Shown piece after piece: positions 1 through 5,233 of a DNA stretch of 5,233 bases. How positions within the stretch are numbered: the first letter of the stretch is position 1; every line of letters begins with the position of its first letter. This DNA is from Rikenellaceae bacterium. GTDB lineage: Bacteria; Bacteroidota; Bacteroidia; Bacteroidales; UBA932. The stretch lies in NCBI GenBank assembly GCA_003513895.1, contig DOSU01000162.1, positions 1 to 5,233 of the forward strand, in the 5' to 3' direction. Both the position numbers and the translations under genes were made by a program. The notes beneath the pieces are model-generated. The model saw only the letters and a program-made list of their open reading frames with translations. It had not been told where the DNA came from and did no database searches.

Positions 1-1
1 A

Positions 2-553
2 TATGATTGTGCAATATGTAATTTTGATTATGAGTTTCTGTTAAATGATGATTCAATTTTTCAGTTTTCATTTAAAAACGATGAACTTAGATATGCTTTT
101 ATTCAGAATCCGTATATATATATAAGTAAGGAAGAATACGTAACTACTATATTTACCCAAGAAGAAGTAAGCGAAATTAATAATATTGATGTTCTGGCAG
201 ACCTAATTGATGAAAATGAGTATGAACAATTTCTCAATGAACAGGAATTAAATTCTATATCCAATTATATAAGATATGATACATCCTTGAGTGGTTACAA
301 AGCTTTAAATCATTCTTATTCTCATATTCATATCGGACTAAATCCTGACATGCGAGTACCATTATCAATAATATTAACACCATTGAAATTTATAAAATTT
401 TGCATTAAAACTTCTTATTACCGTTATTGGCAAAAAGCTTTTATCCTAATTCCAAATTTTGAAAATACTCTAAAAGTAAGTAAGAATAAATGTCTCAATT
501 TAGATAGAACTCACTGGAACATAAAAGAAGAATATGATTTATATATAAAATGA
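2..553 (+). CDS. DUF2290-like protein, C-terminal part (5' end outside window)
   Basis: The frame is open from the first bases of the window to a TGA at 551-553, giving 183 residues without a start. The true start therefore lies upstream, and the TTG at 287 is only an internal leucine codon. The visible part is acidic and aromatic-rich at first (many D, E, Y, F). It then has an arginine-containing segment (YIRYD, about residue 90), a histidine cluster H104-x3-H108-x-H110 followed by I-G, and then MRVPLSIILTP and an aromatic tail (SYYRYW). This order, with the His cluster, an R-x-P step and a 'TP..FI.F' helix, resembles the uncharacterised DUF2290 family as I remember it, but I could not search. 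No signal peptide or membrane segment is seen. The reaction is unknown; clustered histidines could bind metal, which is only a guess. No promoter or terminator could be assigned. The next clearly intact gene is about 100 bp downstream. Confidence 0.7.
   Translation, partial: YDCAICNFDYEFLLNDDSIFQFSFKNDELRYAFIQNPYIYISKEEYVTTIFTQEEVSEINNIDVLADLIDENEYEQFLNEQELNSISNYIRYDTSLSGYKALNHSYSHIHIGLNPDMRVPLSIILTPLKFIKFCIKTSYYRYWQKAFILIPNFENTLKVSKNKCLNLDRTHWNIKEEYDLYIK
113..124. repeat. (TA)6 dinucleotide tract inside the first gene
   Basis: Six TA units in a row lie within the coding frame, read as Tyr-Ile-Tyr-Ile. A gain or loss of one unit would shift the frame. In such AT-rich DNA a tract this short is expected now and then, so it is recorded only as a simple repeat. 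Confidence 0.8.
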
Positions 554-654
554 CCCCGTAAACAAATAACCATATTAATATTGTGTAATTTTGGTTTTAT
601 CCTAAAAATAACTTACCTAATCTTATAATTAGCTGATGATCTGATGCTTCATTT

Positions 655-855
655 TTGTTAAAAAAAAATACAATAGATATGGGAAACATTTTAATTGAAG
701 TTAGAGCATTTGGAATACGTCATTCGTCTGTTTTAAGGTCTGATGCAACAGCAGAGGAATTTATTGAGAAATGCTGTTTGTTGGCTGAAGCCGTAAGTTA
801 TGATCCTTCATTGATTCGAAAAGCGCTTTTAAATGTTAAGGAAAAATTTGAATAA
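655..855 (+). CDS. small hypothetical protein (58-66 aa)
   Basis: This is an open frame closed by TAA at 853-855. Two starts are possible: TTG at 655 (66 aa) or ATG at 679 (58 aa, starting MGNILIEVRAFGIRHSS). Neither has a recognisable ribosome binding site. An in-frame TGA at 637-639 limits the frame upstream. I prefer ATG 679 because the TTG lies just before a nine-A run (660-668). The protein has a short beta-like start (NILIEVRAFGIRH), then a segment likely to be helical (SDATAEEFIEKCCLL) and a basic helical end (SLIRKALLNVKEKF), with two adjacent cysteines in the middle. It looks soluble and coding-like in composition, but I recognise no family. It may be a whole small protein or the C-terminal remnant of a longer one: adding one T to the T5 run at 652-656 would join it to an ATG at 644. 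No partner is evident. Confidence 0.5.
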   Translation: MLKKNTIDMGNILIEVRAFGIRHSSVLRSDATAEEFIEKCCLLAEAVSYDPSLIRKALLNVKEKFE

Positions 856-961
856 GGGCAATATCCCTCGTTATCGATAAAAGTGTTACTTGAATTAGTT
901 GGTTTACACCTGTCTTGCTCACTTTAGAACAATTATTCAATATATGTAATAATATATTTAT

Positions 962-1319
962 ATGTCTATGGAAGAAAAATCTCAATTTATAAAACTTAAA
1001 AAAATCCCTTTTGATGTTTCAAAATTGATTCTGATACTTATAGTTCAATTAAAATAGTAAACACACTCATTGTTCAAAGTAAACACAAAGAAGACTCTTT
1101 GTTATTATTAGAAGATCTGGAAAAAGAAATTAGAGATGAGATTTCTTTAATAATGCTTGTTGATAGAGGAATTCCTGATAAAGTGAAGAAATAAGGGATC
1201 TGTCTTTGGGCATTATAATATCTGTAGAAGGAGGATCGTTTGATAATGAAGAATATAATAATTATAATTCTAGGATTAACAATATTATTTCTTGTCAGGC
1301 GTTGCTCCTCCACTTGTAG
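962..1319 (+). pseudogene. broken gene, two -1 frameshifts in A-runs, unknown product
   Basis: Three consecutive short open segments in different frames join into one plausible protein of about 119 residues. Segment one starts at ATG 962 (MSMEEKSQFIKLKKIPFDVSK, 21 codons). It passes, at the AAAA run 1021-1024, into a second frame (IDSDTYSSIKIV..., 53 codons, ending GIPDK). At the AAA run 1180-1182 it passes into a third (SEEIRDLSLGIIISVEGG..., 45 codons) that stops at TAG 1317-1319. Unshifted, translation from 962 ends at TAG 1055-1057 after 31 residues, and the second frame ends at TAA 1192-1194. Each join needs one extra A or a -1 shift. The middle is a charged helix (EDSLLLLEDLEKEIRDEI) and the end is Asn/Tyr-rich. 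I recognise no family. Pseudogene decay or sequencing error in homopolymers are both possible. The exact 3' end is uncertain, since it overlaps the convergent remnant by 35 bp. Confidence 0.5.
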
Positions 1320-1439
1320 TATTACCCGAAGAATCTGTATTTACCCAAGTGTGTTGGTGGTCTTCCTTACTCCCATCATTGATCCTCAAGCTTTCGTTTT
1401 TTTTCCACCATTAGACTTTGTTGTGACTTTTTTAGTCAT
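1285..1439 (-). pseudogene. small minus-strand gene broken at an A8 run, unknown product
   Basis: On the reverse strand, an ATG at 1439-1437 follows a very good Shine-Dalgarno sequence (GGGAGGAG, five bases before the ATG). It starts MTKKVTTKSNGGKK. As written, the frame stops after 17 residues (TGA, just past the A8 run complementary to 1397-1404). If the run had nine A, the protein would continue for 51 residues (NESLRINDGSKEDHQHTW, then a Ser/Thr/Gly/Asn-rich tail ending GGATPDKK) to TAA at 1287-1285. The downstream frame has no ATG of its own and a stop just upstream, which supports a single broken gene. In-frame ATGs at 1517 and 1490 lack ribosome binding sites, so I chose 1439. The product would be small, basic at the start and hydrophilic, with no signal peptide. 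The family is not recognised. The hydrophobic plus-strand frame over the same bases looks like its shadow. Confidence 0.45.
1397..1404. repeat. T8 (A8 on minus strand) homopolymer at the frameshift point
   Basis: Eight T on the plus strand give eight A in the minus-strand small gene. This is the only place where its two open segments can be joined by a one-base change. It could be a slippage site, a mutation scar or a base-calling error. Confidence 0.8.
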
Positions 1440-1444
1440 TTTTT

Positions 1445-1452
1445 CTCCTCCC
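1445..1452 (-). promoter_or_regulatory. ribosome binding site of the minus-strand small gene
   Basis: GGGAGGAG on the reverse strand lies five bases before ATG 1439-1437. This is near-ideal spacing and decides the start over the in-frame ATGs at 1490 and 1517. It is the best initiation signal in the window that belongs to a believable gene. Confidence 0.5.
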
Positions 1453-1555
1453 ACAACGCCAAACCATTTACTTGATTCAATGATTTTCATCTGTGTGTCT
1501 TGGTTTTTATTTAACATCTGTAAATAATTTTCTCACATTACGGAAGAGCAAAATA

Positions 1556-1583
1556 TTGACTGTCTGTCGTTTTGGTGTATTTT
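1556..1583 (+). promoter_or_regulatory. candidate sigma-70-type promoter of the restriction-modification gene
   Basis: TTGACT (1556-1561) and TATTTT (1578-1583) are separated by 16 bases, with a TG directly before the second box. Transcription from here would leave a leader of roughly 80 bases before ATG 1669, containing the small palindrome at 1633-1643. The -35 match is strong and the -10 match is fair, but T-rich boxes are common in such AT-rich DNA, so this is a candidate only. Confidence 0.35.
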
Positions 1584-1632
1584 TAATATGAATTTTTACA
1601 TTTAAATAATTTATTACTAAATTAACAGTTCC

Positions 1633-1643
1633 TGTTCAGAACA
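1633..1643. promoter_or_regulatory. perfect palindrome TGTTCAGAACA, possible operator
   Basis: Two five-base arms, TGTTC and GAACA, surround one central A, 25 bases before the ATG of the large gene. An overlapping inverted repeat, AACAG-TTC-CTGTT, covers 1624-1636. The palindrome begins where a -35 box would lie relative to the TAAAAT box at 1656-1661, so a bound protein could block that promoter. No regulator gene is seen in the window. The role is inferred from position alone. Confidence 0.3.
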
Positions 1644-1652
1644 TAAATAATG

Positions 1653-1661
1653 TGATAAAAT
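1653..1661 (+). promoter_or_regulatory. candidate extended -10 box just before the start codon
   Basis: TGATAAAAT fits the TGn plus -10 pattern and ends seven bases before ATG 1669. If used, the transcript would start at or next to the ATG, giving a leaderless mRNA. That would agree with the absence of any Shine-Dalgarno sequence before this gene. There is no good -35 box, only the palindrome. In AT-rich DNA such a match may arise by chance. Confidence 0.25.
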
Positions 1662-1668
1662 ACTATAT

Positions 1669-4600
1669 ATGAGTATCGTTATTAATAAAAAGAAAAGAAA
1701 TAAGCCTAAAATATCAAGGGAAGACCTTATTGATTCATTACAAGTTTTAGATTTTTCTGTACAAAATGGTGAGGATAACATCTGGATTAAAAAATATCCA
1801 AAGCATGATTATTTAATAAAAATTAAATTAAATGAATTCAATCCTGAGAAATCGATCATTGATTACGGGTCAAAAATAAAACTTGTAAGGAAAACCACCT
1901 CAAATTTTTCTCAAACAGAAAGTATTGTTGTGCTTGAATGTGTTAATAGACTTTTAGAAAAAGGTTATCGCCCTGATAAAATAGTTTTAGAAAAAGATTG
2001 GCCGTTAGGACATAAAACTAAAGGCTTTTTGGACATATTGGTATTAGATGATGAGGATAAAAGTTTCTTAATGATTGAATGCAAAACTCATGGAGAAGAG
2101 CATCAAAAAGAAAAAGCGAAAATGTTTGAAGATGGAGGGCAATTATTCAGCTATTTAATACAAGAAAAAACAACAAAATACTTATGTCTTTACTCTTCTC
2201 TGAAAGATAATAATAATTTTAAGTATGAAAGTGATATAGTCACAATAACTGATTCCATACGAGACTCTAACAACCAACAGGATGCTTTTGAAAAATGGGT
2301 ACCGCAATTCTTTGAAACAAAGGGTGTTCTGGAGCCGAATGTAAATGTTTATGATGTAAAATTTACCGGAATATTAAAAAAAGAACTAGAAGATTTAAAA
2401 CAAGAAGAAGGAGGGTTAATATATAATCAATTTGCAGAGATACTTCGCAGAAATGTAGTTTCAGATAAAACTAATGCATTCAACAAAATATTTAATTTAT
2501 TTCTTTGTAAAATAGTTGATGAAGTTGAGACAGATAACGAAGATGAGACCAAATTCCAATGGAAAAAGAATGAAAAAGCAGAAGAAGTAATGCTCCGTCT
2601 AAATGATCTTTACAAAAAGGGGATGGATAAATATTTAGATTTAAAGATATCGGCAGTTACTGATGACGAATTAAATAGAGAATTAGAGAAAGTTAACACA
2701 GAAGATGGAAAAGTATCTATTAGAAATTTATTTATTCAACAAAAACTTTATACAGGAAACGAATTTGCATTTAAGGAAGTATTTGATAAAAAAACCTTTG
2801 AATTAAACTCATTGGTTGTTAAAGAGGTCGTTAAGATCTTAGAAAGAAAAACAATAAAATATCAAAATAAGCAACAATTTTTGGGTGATTTTTTTGAGAG
2901 ATTACTAAATACAGGGATTAAACAAGAAGCTGGTCAGTTTTTTACTCCAATACCAATAACAAGTTTTATTTGTAAATCACTTCCTATTGAACAAATAATT
3001 ATAAATAAAAATGAAAATAGGGAGGAAAAATTTTTACCATATATTATTGATTATGCATCCGGTAGCGGTCACTTCCTTACTGAAGTAATGGCAGAAATAA
3101 ATAAGTATGTAGAAAAAATTGATGAGAAATTTATTAAAGGAGGAGAAAGAGCAAAAATGCTCTTTAATTCTCAAAAGAATTTTTATTTATGGGCTAAAGA
3201 ATATATTTATGGTATTGAAAAGGATTATAGATTAGCTAAAACAACTAAAATTAGTACTTTTTTAAATGGTGATGGTGATGCAAATATAATATTTGGAGAT
3301 GGATTGGATAATTTTGAAGAAAGTACTGAATATAGAGGATTACTTAAGGTGTCTGAAAATAATATGGATAATGGTCAATTTGACGTTTTAATAGCAAACC
3401 CGCCTTATTCAGTAAGTGGCTTTAAGATTACATTGAAGAACGGTAAAAAATCGTTTAGTCTGTTTGATCGCTTTTCAAATAAAAGTTCTGAAATAGAGTG
3501 TTTGTTTATTGAAAGAGCTAAACAGTTAATAAAGGAGGGGGGGGTTGCTGCTATCATATTACCCTCAAGTGTGTTAACGAATGGTGGCATCTACACAAAT
3601 GCAAGAGATATACTTTTTAGATTTTTTGAATTTAAAGCCATTGTAGAGCTTGGAAGAAATACTTTTATGGCAACTAACACAAATACGGTTGTTTTATTTT
3701 TAAAAAGGATATCTCCAATTAAATACGAAACAACCCAAAAAATAATTAATGTCTTTATAAGTACCAAAAAAGATGTTGCTGTTAATGGCATAGAAAGAGC
3801 ATTTACAAAATATGCTGAAGTTGTTTATGGCCTTGATCTAAAAGAATATATTACTCTTTTTAACAGAAAACCATCTAATAAACTAGTGGAAAGTGAGATT
3901 TTTGATACATATGCCTACCATTGGAAAAATAAGAACAAAATAGATAAAGACTATAAGGAGATAAAAGAAATTTTATTATTTGACGAGACAATTTTTAAGT
4001 ATATAGTTGATACTGAAAAACAAAAAATGCTTAACTTTTTTATCTCATATAATCAAAAAATTATACTTTCAAAAACCCCAGAAAGCAACAATAAAGAAAA
4101 ATCTTTGCTCGGTTATGAGTTTTCAGATAGACGAGGCTATGAAGGCATAAAAATTTATAAAGATAGTAGGGGAAAAATTGTAAGCAAATTATACAATGAA
4201 GATGACTTAAAAGATTCATCAAAATTAAACAGTTATATTTTAAAGAATTTCAAAAATGAATCCCTAAATGATAAAGATATTGTCGATGACATAAGAGAAA
4301 GTGTTGGAGTTCGATATCTTTATGAATTAGTTGATTATTCACTACCCTCTTTTGAGGGAAAGATAACTTTATCGTTAAAGAAAAAACTTAAATTTAACAC
4401 TAAATATCCACTAGAGAAACTTGGCGTGTTTGCAAATTATATTCAAGGGCTAACATACGAAAAAGATGACGAGGTACAACAAGAAACAAACAATAGAATA
4501 GTAACAGCCTCAAATATAGATTTAGCAACTAGTAATCTAGATTTAATTGATGAAAAATTTCTGAGAAAAGATATAAAGATTGATTCAGAAAAAAAAATAA

Positions 4601-5233
4601 AAAAAGACGATGTATTTATATGCACCTCAAGTGGAAGTATTCGCCATCTCGGTAAGGTTGCAATAATTGATGCTAATATTAATGCTTATTTTGGTGGGTT
4701 CTGTGCTGTATTAAGAACAAATGACCATTTACTACCTAAATACCTTTATTCAATTCTAAATACTCAGGAATTCAGAAATTATGTTGAGTTAAGAAAGGGA
4801 TCTAATATAAATAATTTAGGTAAAGATTATCTTTTAAGTTTCAGATTACCTGTACCACCACCAGAAATACAAAAAGAGGTGGTAAAAGATTTAGATAAAA
4901 TTGATGAGGAAGTAAATAAGATAAAAACAGAAAATATAAATCTTAAAGAGGAAATAAATACTAAATTTTCAGTTATTTTTAGTCAATATAAAGATAGTTT
5001 TACAAAAATTGAGAATATAAAAGCAATGGTCCAACGGGGAAGATCTGCCCAATATGGTATTTCTAATATTCAAATTATTAAGTCTGGTCAAATAAGGGGT
5101 TATTATAATTTTGATTTCTCAGAAAAATATTACGCATCTGAAAACTATATTTTAGACCAAAGAAAATTAGAGGATGAAGATCTTTTAATAAATTCAACCG
5201 GAGTTGGTACAGCAGGCAGAGTAAATCTATTTA
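1669..5233 (+). CDS. single-chain type IIG/IIB-like restriction-modification enzyme (R-M-S fusion), 3' end outside window
   Basis: The protein is predicted to methylate adenine N6 at its recognition site using S-adenosylmethionine and to cut unmodified DNA in the cytoplasm. The frame is open for 1188 codons and leaves the window. ATG 1669 is the only sensible start: an in-frame TAA lies at 1648 and the next in-frame Met is residue 135. Domains in order: HsdR_N-like PD-(D/E)xK nuclease, about 95-180 (D122, E137-C-K139, Q158-x3-Y162, the QxxxY of type I nucleases); helical region, about 190-400; HsdM-like methyltransferase, about 400-680 (GQFFTP 422-427, motif I D461-Y-A-S-G-S-G-H-F469, E517 in YGIEKD, D544 in GDG, NPPY 577-580); linker, 680-905; first recognition domain, about 905-1068, closing with LPVPPPEIQ; coiled-coil spacer, about 1070-1112; second recognition domain starting near 1113, cut by the window. 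Type IIB enzymes such as AloI share this R-M-S order. No SD is seen. Function is highly likely; the target sequence is unknown. Confidence 0.93.
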   Translation, partial: MSIVINKKKRNKPKISREDLIDSLQVLDFSVQNGEDNIWIKKYPKHDYLIKIKLNEFNPEKSIIDYGSKIKLVRKTTSNFSQTESIVVLECVNRLLEKGYRPDKIVLEKDWPLGHKTKGFLDILVLDDEDKSFLMIECKTHGEEHQKEKAKMFEDGGQLFSYLIQEKTTKYLCLYSSLKDNNNFKYESDIVTITDSIRDSNNQQDAFEKWVPQFFETKGVLEPNVNVYDVKFTGILKKELEDLKQEEGGLIYNQFAEILRRNVVSDKTNAFNKIFNLFLCKIVDEVETDNEDETKFQWKKNEKAEEVMLRLNDLYKKGMDKYLDLKISAVTDDELNRELEKVNTEDGKVSIRNLFIQQKLYTGNEFAFKEVFDKKTFELNSLVVKEVVKILERKTIKYQNKQQFLGDFFERLLNTGIKQEAGQFFTPIPITSFICKSLPIEQIIINKNENREEKFLPYIIDYASGSGHFLTEVMAEINKYVEKIDEKFIKGGERAKMLFNSQKNFYLWAKEYIYGIEKDYRLAKTTKISTFLNGDGDANIIFGDGLDNFEESTEYRGLLKVSENNMDNGQFDVLIANPPYSVSGFKITLKNGKKSFSLFDRFSNKSSEIECLFIERAKQLIKEGGVAAIILPSSVLTNGGIYTNARDILFRFFEFKAIVELGRNTFMATNTNTVVLFLKRISPIKYETTQKIINVFISTKKDVAVNGIERAFTKYAEVVYGLDLKEYITLFNRKPSNKLVESEIFDTYAYHWKNKNKIDKDYKEIKEILLFDETIFKYIVDTEKQKMLNFFISYNQKIILSKTPESNNKEKSLLGYEFSDRRGYEGIKIYKDSRGKIVSKLYNEDDLKDSSKLNSYILKNFKNESLNDKDIVDDIRESVGVRYLYELVDYSLPSFEGKITLSLKKKLKFNTKYPLEKLGVFANYIQGLTYEKDDEVQQETNNRIVTASNIDLATSNLDLIDEKFLRKDIKIDSEKKIKKDDVFICTSSGSIRHLGKVAIIDANINAYFGGFCAVLRTNDHLLPKYLYSILNTQEFRNYVELRKGSNINNLGKDYLLSFRLPVPPPEIQKEVVKDLDKIDEEVNKIKTENINLKEEINTKFSVIFSQYKDSFTKIENIKAMVQRGRSAQYGISNIQIIKSGQIRGYYNFDFSEKYYASENYILDQRKLEDEDLLINSTGVGTAGRVNLF
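3537..3544 (+). repeat. G8 homopolymer in the methyltransferase domain, candidate phase-variation tract
   Basis: Eight consecutive G encode the end of Glu623, Gly624, Gly625 and the first base of Val626. They stand in a gene that otherwise is very AT-rich and mostly uses GGT or GGA for glycine. Loss of one G brings TAA at 3575-3577 into frame; gain of one brings TAG at 3618-3620 into frame. The window shows the in-frame (ON) length. Such tracts are known slippage switches in restriction-modification genes of several bacteria; here the switching itself is inferred. Confidence 0.6.
4589..4605 (+). repeat. A9-T-A7 tract in the first recognition domain
   Basis: Nine A, one T and seven A encode Lys-Lys-Ile-Lys-Lys around residues 974-979. 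This could be a minor slippage site, but long A-runs are expected in lysine-rich segments of such an AT-rich gene, and the frame is intact here. Confidence 0.6.

Noticed and set aside
586..593. TAATTTTG, matching the Bacteroidota -7 element TAnnTTTG
   Set aside because: There is no TTTG at the expected -33 position, and the match is easily met by chance in this composition. It is not enough for a promoter or for naming the phylum.
568..600. AACCA...TGGTT stem followed by TTTTAT after the first gene
   Set aside because: Five pairs around a loop of about 19 bases in AT-rich DNA is too weak to call a terminator.
855..868. Hairpin AGGG-CAATAT-CCCT right after the stop of the small ORF
   Set aside because: The stem has only four pairs and no T-run follows, so an intrinsic terminator cannot be supported.
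871..880. Perfect palindrome TTATCGATAA
   Set aside because: It is isolated, short, not placed next to a promoter or start, and has no second copy that I found.
1074..1313. Minus-strand frame of 79 codons
   Set aside because: It is antisense to the plus-strand remnant, with runs of Ile and Ser from AT-rich codons, no ribosome binding site and no protein-like features.
1240..1527. Plus-strand frame of 95 codons with AAGGAGG at 1228-1234 and a hydrophobic start (ATG 1246)
   Set aside because: After the first 20 or so codons it lies opposite the minus-strand small gene and reads like its antisense (rich in Phe, Pro, Cys and Val). The hydrophobic start comes from an AT-only stretch that also reads as the end of the plus-strand remnant. 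The Shine-Dalgarno match is better explained as Glu-Gly-Gly codons of that remnant.
3531..3547. Internal AAAGGAGG followed by TTG as a possible second translation start
   Set aside because: The TTG is not in the enzyme's frame and that frame stops after about ten codons; the purine run is explained by the G8 tract and Lys-Glu codons.
3405..4625. Three minus-strand frames (3405-3590, 3591-3791, 4443-4625)
   Set aside because: All lie inside the intact 1188-codon enzyme frame, whose catalytic motifs prove it is the coding strand.

Overview
The window is strongly AT-rich bacterial DNA read with the standard code. No RNA gene, CRISPR array, transposase or integrase is visible, and the sequence alone does not fix the taxon. 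The main gene has no Shine-Dalgarno sequence, while a small reverse-strand gene has a very good one. I therefore keep to 'AT-rich bacterium, accessory/defence-type region'.

Layout. (1) 2-553, plus strand: the C-terminal 183 residues of a gene that begins upstream, with a His-rich core (H-x3-H-x-H) that looks like the uncharacterised DUF2290 family. (2) 554-1530: a poorly conserved-looking stretch with one small intact ORF (655-855), one plus-strand gene remnant whose reading frame is broken twice (962-1319), and a convergent minus-strand remnant broken once (1439-1285). All three breaks lie in A-runs, and each is repaired by adding one A. The two remnants overlap tail to tail. The spaces 554-654 and 856-961 hold no feature I can support. 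(3) 1530-1668: intergenic region with a TTGACT/TATTTT promoter candidate, a small perfect palindrome, and a TGnTAAAAT box immediately before the next start codon. (4) 1669-5233, plus strand: one uninterrupted reading frame of 1188 codons running off the window end. It encodes a single-chain restriction-modification enzyme with an HsdR-like PD-(D/E)xK nuclease (D122, E137-C-K139, Q158-x3-Y162), an HsdM-like N6-adenine methyltransferase (GQFFTP 422-427, motif I 461-469, NPPY 577-580), and an HsdS-like C-terminus with one full target-recognition domain and the start of a second.

How it works together. The large protein should both methylate and cut DNA, with specificity set by its two recognition domains. 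This is the R-M-S order of type IIG/IIB enzymes such as AloI, so no separate HsdR, HsdM or HsdS is needed. The most notable signal is a run of eight G inside its methyltransferase region. One base more or less would end translation within about 25 codons, before all recognition domains. This makes the enzyme a strong candidate for ON/OFF phase variation, with the window showing the ON state. The DUF2290-like gene and the decayed small genes upstream fit an accessory island with high turnover, but no functional link to the enzyme is shown.
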